This document shows positions 50,434 to 61,953 of a stretch of 64,000 bases of DNA, one piece after another. The position numbers and the translations under genes were made by a program. The first letter of the stretch is position 1; each line of letters begins with the position of its first letter. The notes under the pieces are model-generated. The model ran no database searches. It worked only from the letters and a program-made list of their open reading frames with translations, and was not told the DNA's origin. This stretch comes from an uncultured Psychroserpens sp. (GTDB lineage: Bacteria > Bacteroidota > Bacteroidia > Flavobacteriales > Flavobacteriaceae), in NCBI RefSeq assembly GCF_947501425.1, contig NZ_CANMVN010000003.1:310001-374000 (forward strand), read 5' to 3'.

Positions 50434-51345
50434 ATGAAGAGAAGAGAATTTATACAACAAACTGCTGCTGCTTCGGCATTGATCGGTCTTGGAGGTATGG
50501 GACTGACCTCGTTTACTTCTGCGACAAAGAAAATTACAATCTTACATACTAATGATGTCCACAGCCATATTGATGCGTTTGGACCTGACGATGGAAGAAA
50601 CCCTAATCAAGGTGGAGTTGCTAGACGCGCTACTTTGATTGAAGCAATAAGAAAAGACAATCCTAACACTTTACTACTGGATGCAGGAGACATTTTTCAA
50701 GGTACTCCCTATTTCAACTATTATGGAGGTGAATTAGAGTTTAAGCTCATGAGTATGCTCAAATATGATGTAGCTACTATAGGAAATCACGATTTTGATA
50801 ATGGTATTGACGGACTCTACGCTCAATTACCACATGCCGATTTTGATTTTGTTTCTGCTAATTACGATTTCTCTAATACCATAATGGATACCCATGTAAA
50901 ACCGTATCGTATTATTGTTAAAGACGGAATTAAAATTGGAATTTTCGGATTAGGAATCATGCTTGAAGGATTAGTTGACAAAAAAATGTATAAGGAAACG
51001 GTATACATAGACCCTACAGAAACCTCTCAGGAAATGACTCGAATTCTTAAAGAAGATAAAAAATGTGATCTCGTGATCTGCTTATCTCATTTAGGATATA
51101 ATTATAGAAATATTCCAGATAGAATATGCGATTTAAAGTTAGCTAAAACGACTAAAGATATCGATTTGATCATTGGTGGTCACACACATACTTTCTTAGA
51201 TAAACCAACTGTGGTCAAAAATATGGAAGGTAAAAACATGTTGGTTAATCAAGTGGGTTGCTACGGAATTAACCTCGGAAAAATAGATTTTTACTTCGAT
51301 TCCAATAAGAATAAATCTGCAAACGGAACTTCAATTGTAGTCTAA
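50434..51345 (+). CDS. Metallophosphoesterase (5'-nucleotidase N-terminal catalytic domain) with Tat-like signal
   Basis: MKRREFIQQTAAASALIGLGG; ITILHTNDVHSH; LLLDAGDIFQGTPYF; TIGNHDFDNG; IIGGHTHTFLD. Confidence 0.92.
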   Translation: MKRREFIQQTAAASALIGLGGMGLTSFTSATKKITILHTNDVHSHIDAFGPDDGRNPNQGGVARRATLIEAIRKDNPNTLLLDAGDIFQGTPYFNYYGGELEFKLMSMLKYDVATIGNHDFDNGIDGLYAQLPHADFDFVSANYDFSNTIMDTHVKPYRIIVKDGIKIGIFGLGIMLEGLVDKKMYKETVYIDPTETSQEMTRILKEDKKCDLVICLSHLGYNYRNIPDRICDLKLAKTTKDIDLIIGGHTHTFLDKPTVVKNMEGKNMLVNQVGCYGINLGKIDFYFDSNKNKSANGTSIVV

Positions 51346-52122
51346 TTACAAATTCACTCTAATCTGCCGAAGGGTTTCAGTTGTTGGAATAAAATATTCT
51401 GAGAAATTGATTCGTTTGTTGCTATTTCTTAGTGTGTGATGATCATACACATACTTATATAACAAGAATAATCCTGTGGTGTGAAGAATGCCTTCAAAGA
51501 CTTCAAATATCCAGAAATACACGTAAAGTGCACAGATATAATTTAATACATCCGAAAACACAAAACAAAACACCATTAATAAAAAGGTTATAGATTGCGC
51601 AGTCTCTCTACTTAAATATACTGCAAATGCAAAATAAGTCATCGCTATAAGTGTGATACCATGGCATATGTACAATATTAGATTGATGTCATCAACAAAA
51701 TTATCTTTGGCTACACCATAAAGAGCATACAAGAAATAGGAGTTTAATAGTAACACCAAAATAAGATAAACAGACACTAGACCTTCAAATTTGACTTTTT
51801 TCAACTTTCCAATCAGAACAAAAATCAGCAATAAATAAGCTCCTACATACATTGATTTAGACAACTTAGAGGAAATATCTCCGAAATCAAAAACAGAGAA
51901 AGCATCACCAGCAAAAAATACAAGAAATATGGTTAAAAACACATTAGCCATCTTATTCAATTGACAAAAGTAGAAAGTCAATAGTATTGTAACTGTAATA
52001 AGTTTTGCAATCTTTGATATTACTATGAAGTCAAAGTATGTGGCTACAGAAGTACATACTAATAACACAAATAAAACGAGAACTAATCCCATATTTGGGC
52101 TTATTTTTTTCTCTTTTCGCAT
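51346..52122 (-). CDS. Multi-pass membrane protein, family uncertain (YhhN-like topology)
   Basis: About 7-8 predicted hydrophobic segments; paralogous to 52650-53432 by motif order (FxxF..D/E IFNYV, LYICHG..., ESE/SDVLNYICALYVYFW). Confidence 0.55.
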   Translation of the reverse strand: MRKEKKISPNMGLVLVLFVLLVCTSVATYFDFIVISKIAKLITVTILLTFYFCQLNKMANVFLTIFLVFFAGDAFSVFDFGDISSKLSKSMYVGAYLLLIFVLIGKLKKVKFEGLVSVYLILVLLLNSYFLYALYGVAKDNFVDDINLILYICHGITLIAMTYFAFAVYLSRETAQSITFLLMVFCFVFSDVLNYICALYVYFWIFEVFEGILHTTGLFLLYKYVYDHHTLRNSNKRINFSEYFIPTTETLRQIRVNL

Positions 52123-52271
52123 GGTAGATTTTTAAATGGGTAGGACAAATATAGTAAAAAATATGTATTTCAACGTGATAATCATACGTTTTATCGATTT
52201 TTTATTCTTTTTAAGCACTTGTCGGTAGGTTTTGATTTTGTAACCGTCTAATAAACAATAGAAACCGTATT

Positions 52272-52661
52272 ATGAAAACATATTTTCCACTTATTTTAAG
52301 AATTGCCGTAGCCGTTATTTTAATTCAGACTCTAAGGTTTAAATTTACCGGAAACGAAGTTAGCATCTATATTTTTACCAAAGTTGGACTTGAACCTTTT
52401 GGAAGGATTGGTATTGGTATAGTTGAGCTTATTGCAGGTATCTTATTACTTTTCAAAAAAACAGCATGGGCTGGCGCTACAATAACTATAGGAGTGATTG
52501 GTGGAGCAATAATAATGCATTTAACACAATTAGGAATAGAGATCAAAGGCGATGGAGGTGTTTTATTCTATACAGCCATAATTACTTTCCTCATGGCATT
52601 GATCATACTTTACTTATACAGAAAGGATATTCCAATTTTAGGAAAACGATTAAACTTTTAA
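52272..52661 (+). CDS. DoxX-like small membrane protein
   Basis: Four TM segments, LRIAVAVILIQTLRFKFTG, GIVELIAGILLLFKKTAWAGATI. Confidence 0.75.
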   Translation: MKTYFPLILRIAVAVILIQTLRFKFTGNEVSIYIFTKVGLEPFGRIGIGIVELIAGILLLFKKTAWAGATITIGVIGGAIIMHLTQLGIEIKGDGGVLFYTAIITFLMALIILYLYRKDIPILGKRLNF

Positions 52662-53396
52662 ATTATGCTGTTGCGCATAAGACATTGTAACTTCGTTTTC
52701 TAACCTCGATTGAAGGTAAAAGAACACAAACGCAGCTACTAAAAACATAGAGCAAAGAAGATTCAAGATATTGGAATCTGCTATGTAAAAATAAGCGAGT
52801 TGTAATATTTCAGAAAACACAATACAGATAGATCCTATGAGTAAATTCATAGATTTCTTATTATCCTTAAACATATAGTTTACTAATGCTGAACACATTA
52901 AAAACACAATCACTGCATTATAACTAAACTCTAGTGTATATTGAGAATTATCTAATTCAGATTTAGTAGTATCGGTAACTAAATAGACAACAAAAACACC
53001 TAAAACAACTAATAATAATGTTTGCATTGGAAATTTACTGATTGCTTTTATCATATTAGTACCAACAAAAATTCTGGCAATTAAAAACGTGTACGACAGT
53101 ATATAAAGAGCATTCCCAACATAATACAAGTAGTCTGTACCTTCATCCATTTCAAAATCTCTAACCCATGTAACATAGTTGAAGATTTCTGCTACTGTAA
53201 AAAATATCAAAAAGAGTAAAAAAAGCATATGCTTCTTCTTCACTTTTAATATGTAAAGTAAAGTCAGCAAAATCATAGCCAAAGACTTGACACCAGAGGC
53301 TTCAATCTCTAATACTTGAGACTGTAAACCCAAAAAAAGTATACTTAATAGTATAAGTATAATCCCTAAAATTTTACTTACATGCATAAATTTGTT
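52650..53396 (-). CDS. Multi-pass membrane protein, paralog of 51346-52122 product
   Basis: 7-8 hydrophobic segments; LLFLIFFTVAEIFNYVTW; SIVFSEILQLAYFYI-like motif. Confidence 0.55.
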   Translation of the reverse strand, partial: NKFMHVSKILGIILILLSILFLGLQSQVLEIEASGVKSLAMILLTLLYILKVKKKHMLFLLFLIFFTVAEIFNYVTWVRDFEMDEGTDYLYYVGNALYILSYTFLIARIFVGTNMIKAISKFPMQTLLLVVLGVFVVYLVTDTTKSELDNSQYTLEFSYNAVIVFLMCSALVNYMFKDNKKSMNLLIGSICIVFSEILQLAYFYIADSNILNLLCSMFLVAAFVFFYLQSRLENEVTMSYAQQHNLKV

Positions 53397-53485
53397 CATT
53401 AATAGCGTAACAAATATATGTAAAAAATACATGTAAACGAATAAAAATGCATTTAATCGATGAAATTTAACAATTTGTAAGAAAA

Positions 53486-55507
<2,022 letters not shown>

Positions 55508-55541
55508 TTACCTTATATTTAAAGCACACTAATATACTAAA

Positions 55542-57809
55542 ATGTCATTCAAAAAAATTGTAGCCCTCTGTGTTTTTATCAGCTTTTTATTCAGTTGTAA
55601 ATCTGAAGAGTATATCCCTGAAACTCCGCAAATTATTCCAGCACCAGCAGAACTAACTATTAATAAAGGGTATTTTGTTTTAAACAACGATGTAGGAATA
55701 ACTTATGAAGATCCATTTAAAATCTCTGGAGAATTCCTCAAAAATTTTATTGAAAACGGAAGTACTATTGAATTAAAAGACACCAATGACATCCAGTTTA
55801 TAATGGATGACACTATTAAACATCAAGAAGGCTACACTTTAGATATTCAGCCTTATCAAATTATAATCAAAGCCAAAACCGATCGTGGTGCTTTTTACGC
55901 TGTTCAAACCTTACGTCAAGTATTGCCAACTGAATTTGAAAACCATACAATTTCCGAAGAAAAAATAAGCATTCAATGTATGACAATTACCGATGCACCA
56001 CAATTTCAATATCGAGGCATGCACTTAGATGTTGGTCGTCACATGTTCTCTGTTGATTTTATTAAAAAATACATTGATGCATTAGCGATGTTAAAAATGA
56101 ATACCTTTCATTGGCACTTAACTGAAGACCAAGGCTGGCGTATAGAAATCAAGACATATCCAAAACTTCAGGAGATAGCAGCTTTCAGAGAAGAAACTCT
56201 TATTGGACATTACAGTGATCAACCTCATCAATTTGATGGGAAACGTTACGGTGGATTTTACACACAAGAGCAGGTTAAAGCAATTGTAGCCTATGCTGAA
56301 AGTCGCCATGTCACTGTAATCCCTGAAATTGAACTCCCTGGACATGCACAAGCTGCAATTGCTGCTTATCCTAATTTAGGTTGCACAGGAGAACAAGTAG
56401 AGGTTGCAACAAAATGGGGTGTTTTTGAGCATATCTATTGTTCCAAAGATGAAACTTTTGAATTTCTTGAAAATGTTTTAGACGAAGTAGTCGCATTGTT
56501 CCCAAGTGAATACATTCATATTGGTGGCGATGAAGCTCCAAAAACGAAATGGAAAACCTGTAATCAATGTCAGAGTAGAATAAAAACTGAAGGCTTAAAA
56601 GATGAGCACGAACTTCAAAATTATTTCATTACGCGTGTTGAAACCTATCTCAATTCTAAAGGCAAGCAAATCATTGGCTGGGACGAAATTCTGGAAGGCG
56701 GATTAGCACCAAATGCTACTGTGATGTCGTGGCGAGGGACAAAAGGTGCCATTGAGGCTGCCAAGCAAAAGCACCATGTGGTTATGACACCAACCTCACA
56801 TTGTTATTTTGATTATTACCAATCGACAAACCCAAATGAACCAACAGCTATTGGCGGATTTCTACCTTTGGAAAAGGTATACAGTTTCAATCCAATTCCT
56901 GAAGAATTAAACAAGGACGAAGCTCAATACATTTTGGGTGCTCAAGGCAATATATGGACCGAATACATACCTACAGAAACTCAAGTTGAATATATGGCAT
57001 TTCCCAGAATGCTCGCCATGAGTGAAGTGGTTTGGTCTAAAAATGAAACTAAAAATTATACTGATTTCACCAAACGCGTTGAGCATTTCAACACACGTTT
57101 AGATGCCTTAGACATCAACTACGCCAACCATCTGTATGAGATTTCTGGAGCACTTATTTCAGATGACGATACCTCAGCTTATGCACTTTCAACAACAATA
57201 GACGATAGAACTATCAGATATACATTGGATGGTAGCGCACCAAACATAACTTCGGAAATATATAAAGATCCAATCCCTGTTAATAGAAGTCAGACCATTA
57301 AGGCTGCTGTTTTTGATTCTGAAAACCAACTAGGCTCCGTGTTTTCAGAAACTATTAACTATCATAAAGCTGTGGGTAAAACGATCACCATTAACAAAAC
57401 ACCGCACAGATCGTACTCAGGTAGTGGACCAGAGGGATTGATTAATGGGATTTCTGGAAGTGATTCTCGTTATGGCGACAAAGAATGGTTAGGGTTTTGG
57501 GGAGAAGATTTGGAAATTATTATTGATTTAGGTGAGGAAACTTATATAGATGCAATAGAAACACGTTTTCATAATGGTAATGGACAATGGATTTATGCAC
57601 CAAAGGGAATGATAATTATTTTAGACGATAAAGAATTTGAATATAACTATTCAAACTCCACAGACTTGATTTTGAATGTTGAATATAAACTGGTTTCAAA
57701 AACAAGATATATTAAATTTATCATTCCTAACTACGGTACCATACCCGATGGCAAACAAGGTGCTGGTAATAAAGCTTGGACCTTTATAGACGAAATCATA
57801 ATCAACTAG
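55542..57809 (+). CDS. GH20 beta-N-acetylhexosaminidase lipoprotein with chitobiase C-terminal and F5/8 type C-like domains
   Basis: LFSCKSEE lipobox; YRGMHLDVGRHMFSVDFIKKYID; HIGGDEAPK (catalytic D-E); TIRYTLDGSAPN (CHB_HEX_C). Confidence 0.93.
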   Translation: MSFKKIVALCVFISFLFSCKSEEYIPETPQIIPAPAELTINKGYFVLNNDVGITYEDPFKISGEFLKNFIENGSTIELKDTNDIQFIMDDTIKHQEGYTLDIQPYQIIIKAKTDRGAFYAVQTLRQVLPTEFENHTISEEKISIQCMTITDAPQFQYRGMHLDVGRHMFSVDFIKKYIDALAMLKMNTFHWHLTEDQGWRIEIKTYPKLQEIAAFREETLIGHYSDQPHQFDGKRYGGFYTQEQVKAIVAYAESRHVTVIPEIELPGHAQAAIAAYPNLGCTGEQVEVATKWGVFEHIYCSKDETFEFLENVLDEVVALFPSEYIHIGGDEAPKTKWKTCNQCQSRIKTEGLKDEHELQNYFITRVETYLNSKGKQIIGWDEILEGGLAPNATVMSWRGTKGAIEAAKQKHHVVMTPTSHCYFDYYQSTNPNEPTAIGGFLPLEKVYSFNPIPEELNKDEAQYILGAQGNIWTEYIPTETQVEYMAFPRMLAMSEVVWSKNETKNYTDFTKRVEHFNTRLDALDINYANHLYEISGALISDDDTSAYALSTTIDDRTIRYTLDGSAPNITSEIYKDPIPVNRSQTIKAAVFDSENQLGSVFSETINYHKAVGKTITINKTPHRSYSGSGPEGLINGISGSDSRYGDKEWLGFWGEDLEIIIDLGEETYIDAIETRFHNGNGQWIYAPKGMIIILDDKEFEYNYSNSTDLILNVEYKLVSKTRYIKFIIPNYGTIPDGKQGAGNKAWTFIDEIIIN

Positions 57810-57810
57810 T

Positions 57811-58512
57811 ATGCTTTTAGAAATCTGCGCTAATTCCTTTCAATCGGCTAAAAATGCTCAGGATGCTGGAGCACATCGTATTGAGCTTTGTAGCGAACTA
57901 TCGGTTGGAGGCATCACACCTAGTTACGGACTCATAAAACAAGTTATTTCAGAATTAAGTATTGAAACCTTTGTATTAATTAGACCACGAAGTGGGAACT
58001 TTTGTTATTCGGAAAGTGAACTTGAGATCATTAAAAAAGATATTCAAATCTGTAAAAACTTAGGATGCCATGGCATCGTTTCTGGTGTTTTAAATCCAGA
58101 TCATACGATTGATATAGAACACACACGAGAACTTATTGAATTAGCTAAGCCATTACCATTTACGTTCCATCGTGCTTTTGATATCGTTCCTAATCCGAAA
58201 CAAGCTACCGAACAATTAATAGACATAGGTGCAAGTAGAATTTTAACCTCTGGTCAACAACCTAAAGCGATTGATGGCATACACTTTCTAAAAGACTTGA
58301 AAGTACAAACAGAGAATAGAATTACTATTTTAGTTGGAAGTGGTGTGTCTTCGGAAAACGCGAAACTATTTAAAGATGTTGGCTTTAATGAAATCCATGC
58401 GTCAGCTTCAAAATTAATCAATTCTAAATCTTCAGACTATTTTGGAAACACACCACAAACCGTGTCTTCAACCGATGAAATTAAAGCCATTATAAAAGCT
58501 ATTTATGAATAA
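57811..58512 (+). CDS. cutC: CutC family TIM-barrel protein (annotated as copper homeostasis protein)
   Basis: LEICANSFQSAKNAQDAGAHRIELCSELSVGGITPSYGLI; RPRSGNFCYSESE; FHRAFDIVPNP; ILTSGQQPKA. Confidence 0.95.
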   Translation: MLLEICANSFQSAKNAQDAGAHRIELCSELSVGGITPSYGLIKQVISELSIETFVLIRPRSGNFCYSESELEIIKKDIQICKNLGCHGIVSGVLNPDHTIDIEHTRELIELAKPLPFTFHRAFDIVPNPKQATEQLIDIGASRILTSGQQPKAIDGIHFLKDLKVQTENRITILVGSGVSSENAKLFKDVGFNEIHASASKLINSKSSDYFGNTPQTVSSTDEIKAIIKAIYE

Positions 58513-60982
58513 CTATTGTGTTCTTAGTATTTGTCTGCTAGTATTGATGAGTTGTCAACCCAAACATGATGTACCAATAAGACTTGAACTTCATAATGAT
58601 TGGCAATTTAAGGCGGTTAATGATTCTGTCTGGCAATCTGCCACTGTTCCAGGAAATGTGCACTCAGATCTATTAGATAACAAGCGAATCCAACATCCTT
58701 TTATTGGTAACAACGAAGATAGTTTACAATGGATTTCAGACACCGATTGGGAATACAAAACAACATTTTTAGTTGACAATAAAACCTTAGAAAAAGAATA
58801 TCTCGAACTCAATTTTGAAGGCTTAGACACCTATACCACTGTGTATTTAAATGATAGTTTAATTTTAAAAACCGATAATGCTTTCAGAGAATTTAATGTC
58901 GATGTTAAAACACTTCTCAAATCTGAAAATGAACTTCATATTGTTTTTGATCGCACGTCTATTTCCGAAGCACAAGAGCAAGCTAAATTGAGCTATCAAC
59001 TTCCAGAGGGCAATCGTATTTTTACCAGAAAAGCCCAATTTCAATATGGTTGGGATTGGGGACCAAAACTTAATACTTCTGGAATATGGCGGCCAATAAC
59101 CTTGGAAGCTTGGAATGAATTTAAGATTAAAGATATTCATGTTATTCAGTTTGAATTGAATGACAATTTTGCGCATCTTGGTCTTCAGTTAGAGAAATTT
59201 GATGATTCAGTATATACCTATGATGTGTATGTTAATGAAAAATTATACAAGTCCTCTCAAAATAGAATCAATCTCAACAATCGTCATGGCAACAACTTTT
59301 TACCAATTACAATAGAAAACCCAAAACGCTGGTGGCCACATAATCTCGGAGAACCGTATTTATATGACATTAAGGTTGTTGTAAAAGACGATAAAAAAGT
59401 CCTCGATAGTATTTCAGTTAAGAAGGGATTGAGAACAATAGAATTGATTACAGACAACGATAGTCTTGGAGAATCGTTTTATTTCAAAGTAAACGACGTT
59501 CCTGTCTACATGAAAGGTGCCAACTACATTCCGCAAAACAGTATGCAAAACCAAGTCACTAATGCACACTATAAAAAACTCTTGGATGATGTTGTTGATG
59601 CCAACATGAACATGTTGAGAGTTTGGGGAGGTGGCATTTATGAAAATGACGTGTTCTACAACTTATGTGATGAAAAGGGCATTTTGATTTGGCAGGATTT
59701 TATGTTTGCCTGTGCCATGTATCCTGGAGATGACGCTTTTTTAAATAATGTAAAAGCAGAAGCTGAGCAAAATGTTAAACGCTTACGCAATCATGCCTCA
59801 ATCGCCTTGTGGTGTGGTAACAATGAAAACTCCGAAGGCTGGCATCGTTGGGGCTGGCAAGCAGATAGAAGTGAAGAAGAAAAAGAAGAGATTTGGAATA
59901 ACTATTTAAAAGTATTTGACTCGATTTTGCCAAAGACAGTAAAAAAACTAACAGATACCCCTTATTGGGAAAGTTCACCAAAATATGGTCGTGGAAATCC
60001 GAAATACAAAACTGAAGGCGACGCACACGATTGGTGGATTTGGCATGATGCTTACCCTTTTGAACACTTAGAACAGAATGTACCTCGATTTATGAGTGAG
60101 TTTGGTTTTCAGTCGTTTCCAAGTTATGAAGTCATTAGATATATCAATCAAAGTGATTCGATAGAGATTGCTTCAGAAGGTTTTAAAAATCATCAAAAAC
60201 ATGTACGCGGATTTCAGCTTATTGACGAATATATGAAACGTGATTTCCCAGTTCCTGATAATGCCGAAGATTACGTATATGTGAGTCAGTTGCTTCAAGC
60301 CTATGGCATCACTAAAGGTATTGAAGCACACAGAAGAGCCAAACCTTACAATATGGGAACACTCTATTGGCAACTTAATGATTGTTGGCCTGCAGTGTCG
60401 TGGTCTAGTATTGATCACTTCGGAAATTGGAAAGCACTGCATTACCAGGCGAAGAAAAGTTTTGAGGATGTTTTAATCTCTAGTGTTGTTGAGAATGACA
60501 TCCTAAAAACCTATGTGATTAATGACACCTATGAAGGCATTGCGAACACGATGTATATAGATATCATCGATTTTAATGGTAATAGTATTTGGAGTGATGT
60601 AAAAATGGTCTACGCAGGAACACAAAACAATTTAGTGTACCAATTAAATTTAAATCCACTTGACTTTAATAAAGAAGATGTGGTGATCATTTCTCGATTT
60701 GGTGATGCTAGGTCTCTTCATTATCTAGCAAAACCTAAAGATCTAAAGCTCAAAAAAGCACCTATTGAACAATCCATAACCAAATCTGATGATGGATTTC
60801 AGATTACACTAAAAAGTGTAACGCTTCAGAAAAATGTGTTTTTATACACCAAAGAAAAAGGCCATTTTAGTGATAATTATTTTGATTTGACACCCAATGA
60901 GACTGTAACCATTACATTTGAAACTGCTGCAGACACTCTGGAAGACTTGAAGATAAAAACCTTGAATGATTTTGTAAATTAG
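58505..60982 (+). CDS. GH2 family beta-mannosidase lipoprotein
   Basis: LLVLMSCQP lipobox; LRVWGGGIYENDVFYNLCDEKGILIWQDFMFACAMYP; WCGNNENSEGW; MSEFGFQSFPS; MGTLYWQLNDCWPAVSWSSID. Confidence 0.94.
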   Translation: MNNYCVLSICLLVLMSCQPKHDVPIRLELHNDWQFKAVNDSVWQSATVPGNVHSDLLDNKRIQHPFIGNNEDSLQWISDTDWEYKTTFLVDNKTLEKEYLELNFEGLDTYTTVYLNDSLILKTDNAFREFNVDVKTLLKSENELHIVFDRTSISEAQEQAKLSYQLPEGNRIFTRKAQFQYGWDWGPKLNTSGIWRPITLEAWNEFKIKDIHVIQFELNDNFAHLGLQLEKFDDSVYTYDVYVNEKLYKSSQNRINLNNRHGNNFLPITIENPKRWWPHNLGEPYLYDIKVVVKDDKKVLDSISVKKGLRTIELITDNDSLGESFYFKVNDVPVYMKGANYIPQNSMQNQVTNAHYKKLLDDVVDANMNMLRVWGGGIYENDVFYNLCDEKGILIWQDFMFACAMYPGDDAFLNNVKAEAEQNVKRLRNHASIALWCGNNENSEGWHRWGWQADRSEEEKEEIWNNYLKVFDSILPKTVKKLTDTPYWESSPKYGRGNPKYKTEGDAHDWWIWHDAYPFEHLEQNVPRFMSEFGFQSFPSYEVIRYINQSDSIEIASEGFKNHQKHVRGFQLIDEYMKRDFPVPDNAEDYVYVSQLLQAYGITKGIEAHRRAKPYNMGTLYWQLNDCWPAVSWSSIDHFGNWKALHYQAKKSFEDVLISSVVENDILKTYVINDTYEGIANTMYIDIIDFNGNSIWSDVKMVYAGTQNNLVYQLNLNPLDFNKEDVVIISRFGDARSLHYLAKPKDLKLKKAPIEQSITKSDDGFQITLKSVTLQKNVFLYTKEKGHFSDNYFDLTPNETVTITFETAADTLEDLKIKTLNDFVN

Positions 60983-61953
60983 CTATCACACCTGCGTTGT
61001 ACTTTGATTCTAGTTACAATTTTGTCATCATGGAAAAATTCAGATGTAAACTGAGATGTGTACATTGTAACTTTACGAGTATCGTTGTGATATTCTTCAC
61101 TTGAAATGTAAGTCATCAATTCGTCTAGAGACATACCTACTCTGAAAGTATTCCAGAGTTTGATGTATTTGTAATTGACATCGATGGACTGAAAAATCTC
61201 TCTGGCATGTCGCCTACTCATTTTAAATCGATCATCATTAACATAAACTTTTAAGTAACTGAACGTTTCAGAATCAATTTTAGATATCAAGTTATATGTC
61301 CTTTGCAAGTGATAGTCTTTGTAGTTACAAAAGTCGTCTAAATACTGAGCATCTGTAACACCTGAAGTCACATCAAATAACTGTGTGTTTAACACCAGGT
61401 TTTTGATCTTAACTGGCGACTCATTTAAATCATAAACACCTTTAACAGACTTAATTCTCGGTGCATTTTTTTTAGACTGATCCCAAAATTTATCCCGATC
61501 GACTTCTGGAGCTATACGAATCACTTTTGGCGCTTGTACTACATCCTCTATTATCATGTTAAAAAAGAAAAAACAGTCACAGTCATATATGGGATAAACT
61601 GCCACAATCTCAACATCTTCTATTCCATCAAAATCGGAATCAACAGATTTATTTACCAAAGTGGTGTCAACATCATGTGGTCGATCCATATGGATAATCA
61701 TCGTGTCATTTCGTTCTTCGACCTCTTTAATAAAAGCATCTTCCCAGGCACAATTAAGAAAGTAGCCAAACTTAATGTACAAGTCGCCATCTTTCACCTC
61801 ATTTCTTCTAATACCTACCGAATCTATACTGCAGTTATCTCTACATTCTGAAACCTTAAAACCATCAACCTTTTCAACTAGTGCTAATTCCTTTTGCTCA
61901 GAACAACTGCACATCAAAACAAGCAAACCAATACTATACATTATTGTTTTCAT
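60979..61953 (-). CDS. Uncharacterised Cys-containing lipoprotein
   Basis: MKTIMYSIGLLVLMCSCSEQ lipobox; no recognised family; Cys-rich N-terminal half (SECRDNCS, YDCDCFFFF). Confidence 0.75.
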   Translation of the reverse strand: MKTIMYSIGLLVLMCSCSEQKELALVEKVDGFKVSECRDNCSIDSVGIRRNEVKDGDLYIKFGYFLNCAWEDAFIKEVEERNDTMIIHMDRPHDVDTTLVNKSVDSDFDGIEDVEIVAVYPIYDCDCFFFFNMIIEDVVQAPKVIRIAPEVDRDKFWDQSKKNAPRIKSVKGVYDLNESPVKIKNLVLNTQLFDVTSGVTDAQYLDDFCNYKDYHLQRTYNLISKIDSETFSYLKVYVNDDRFKMSRRHAREIFQSIDVNYKYIKLWNTFRVGMSLDELMTYISSEEYHNDTRKVTMYTSQFTSEFFHDDKIVTRIKVQRRCDS

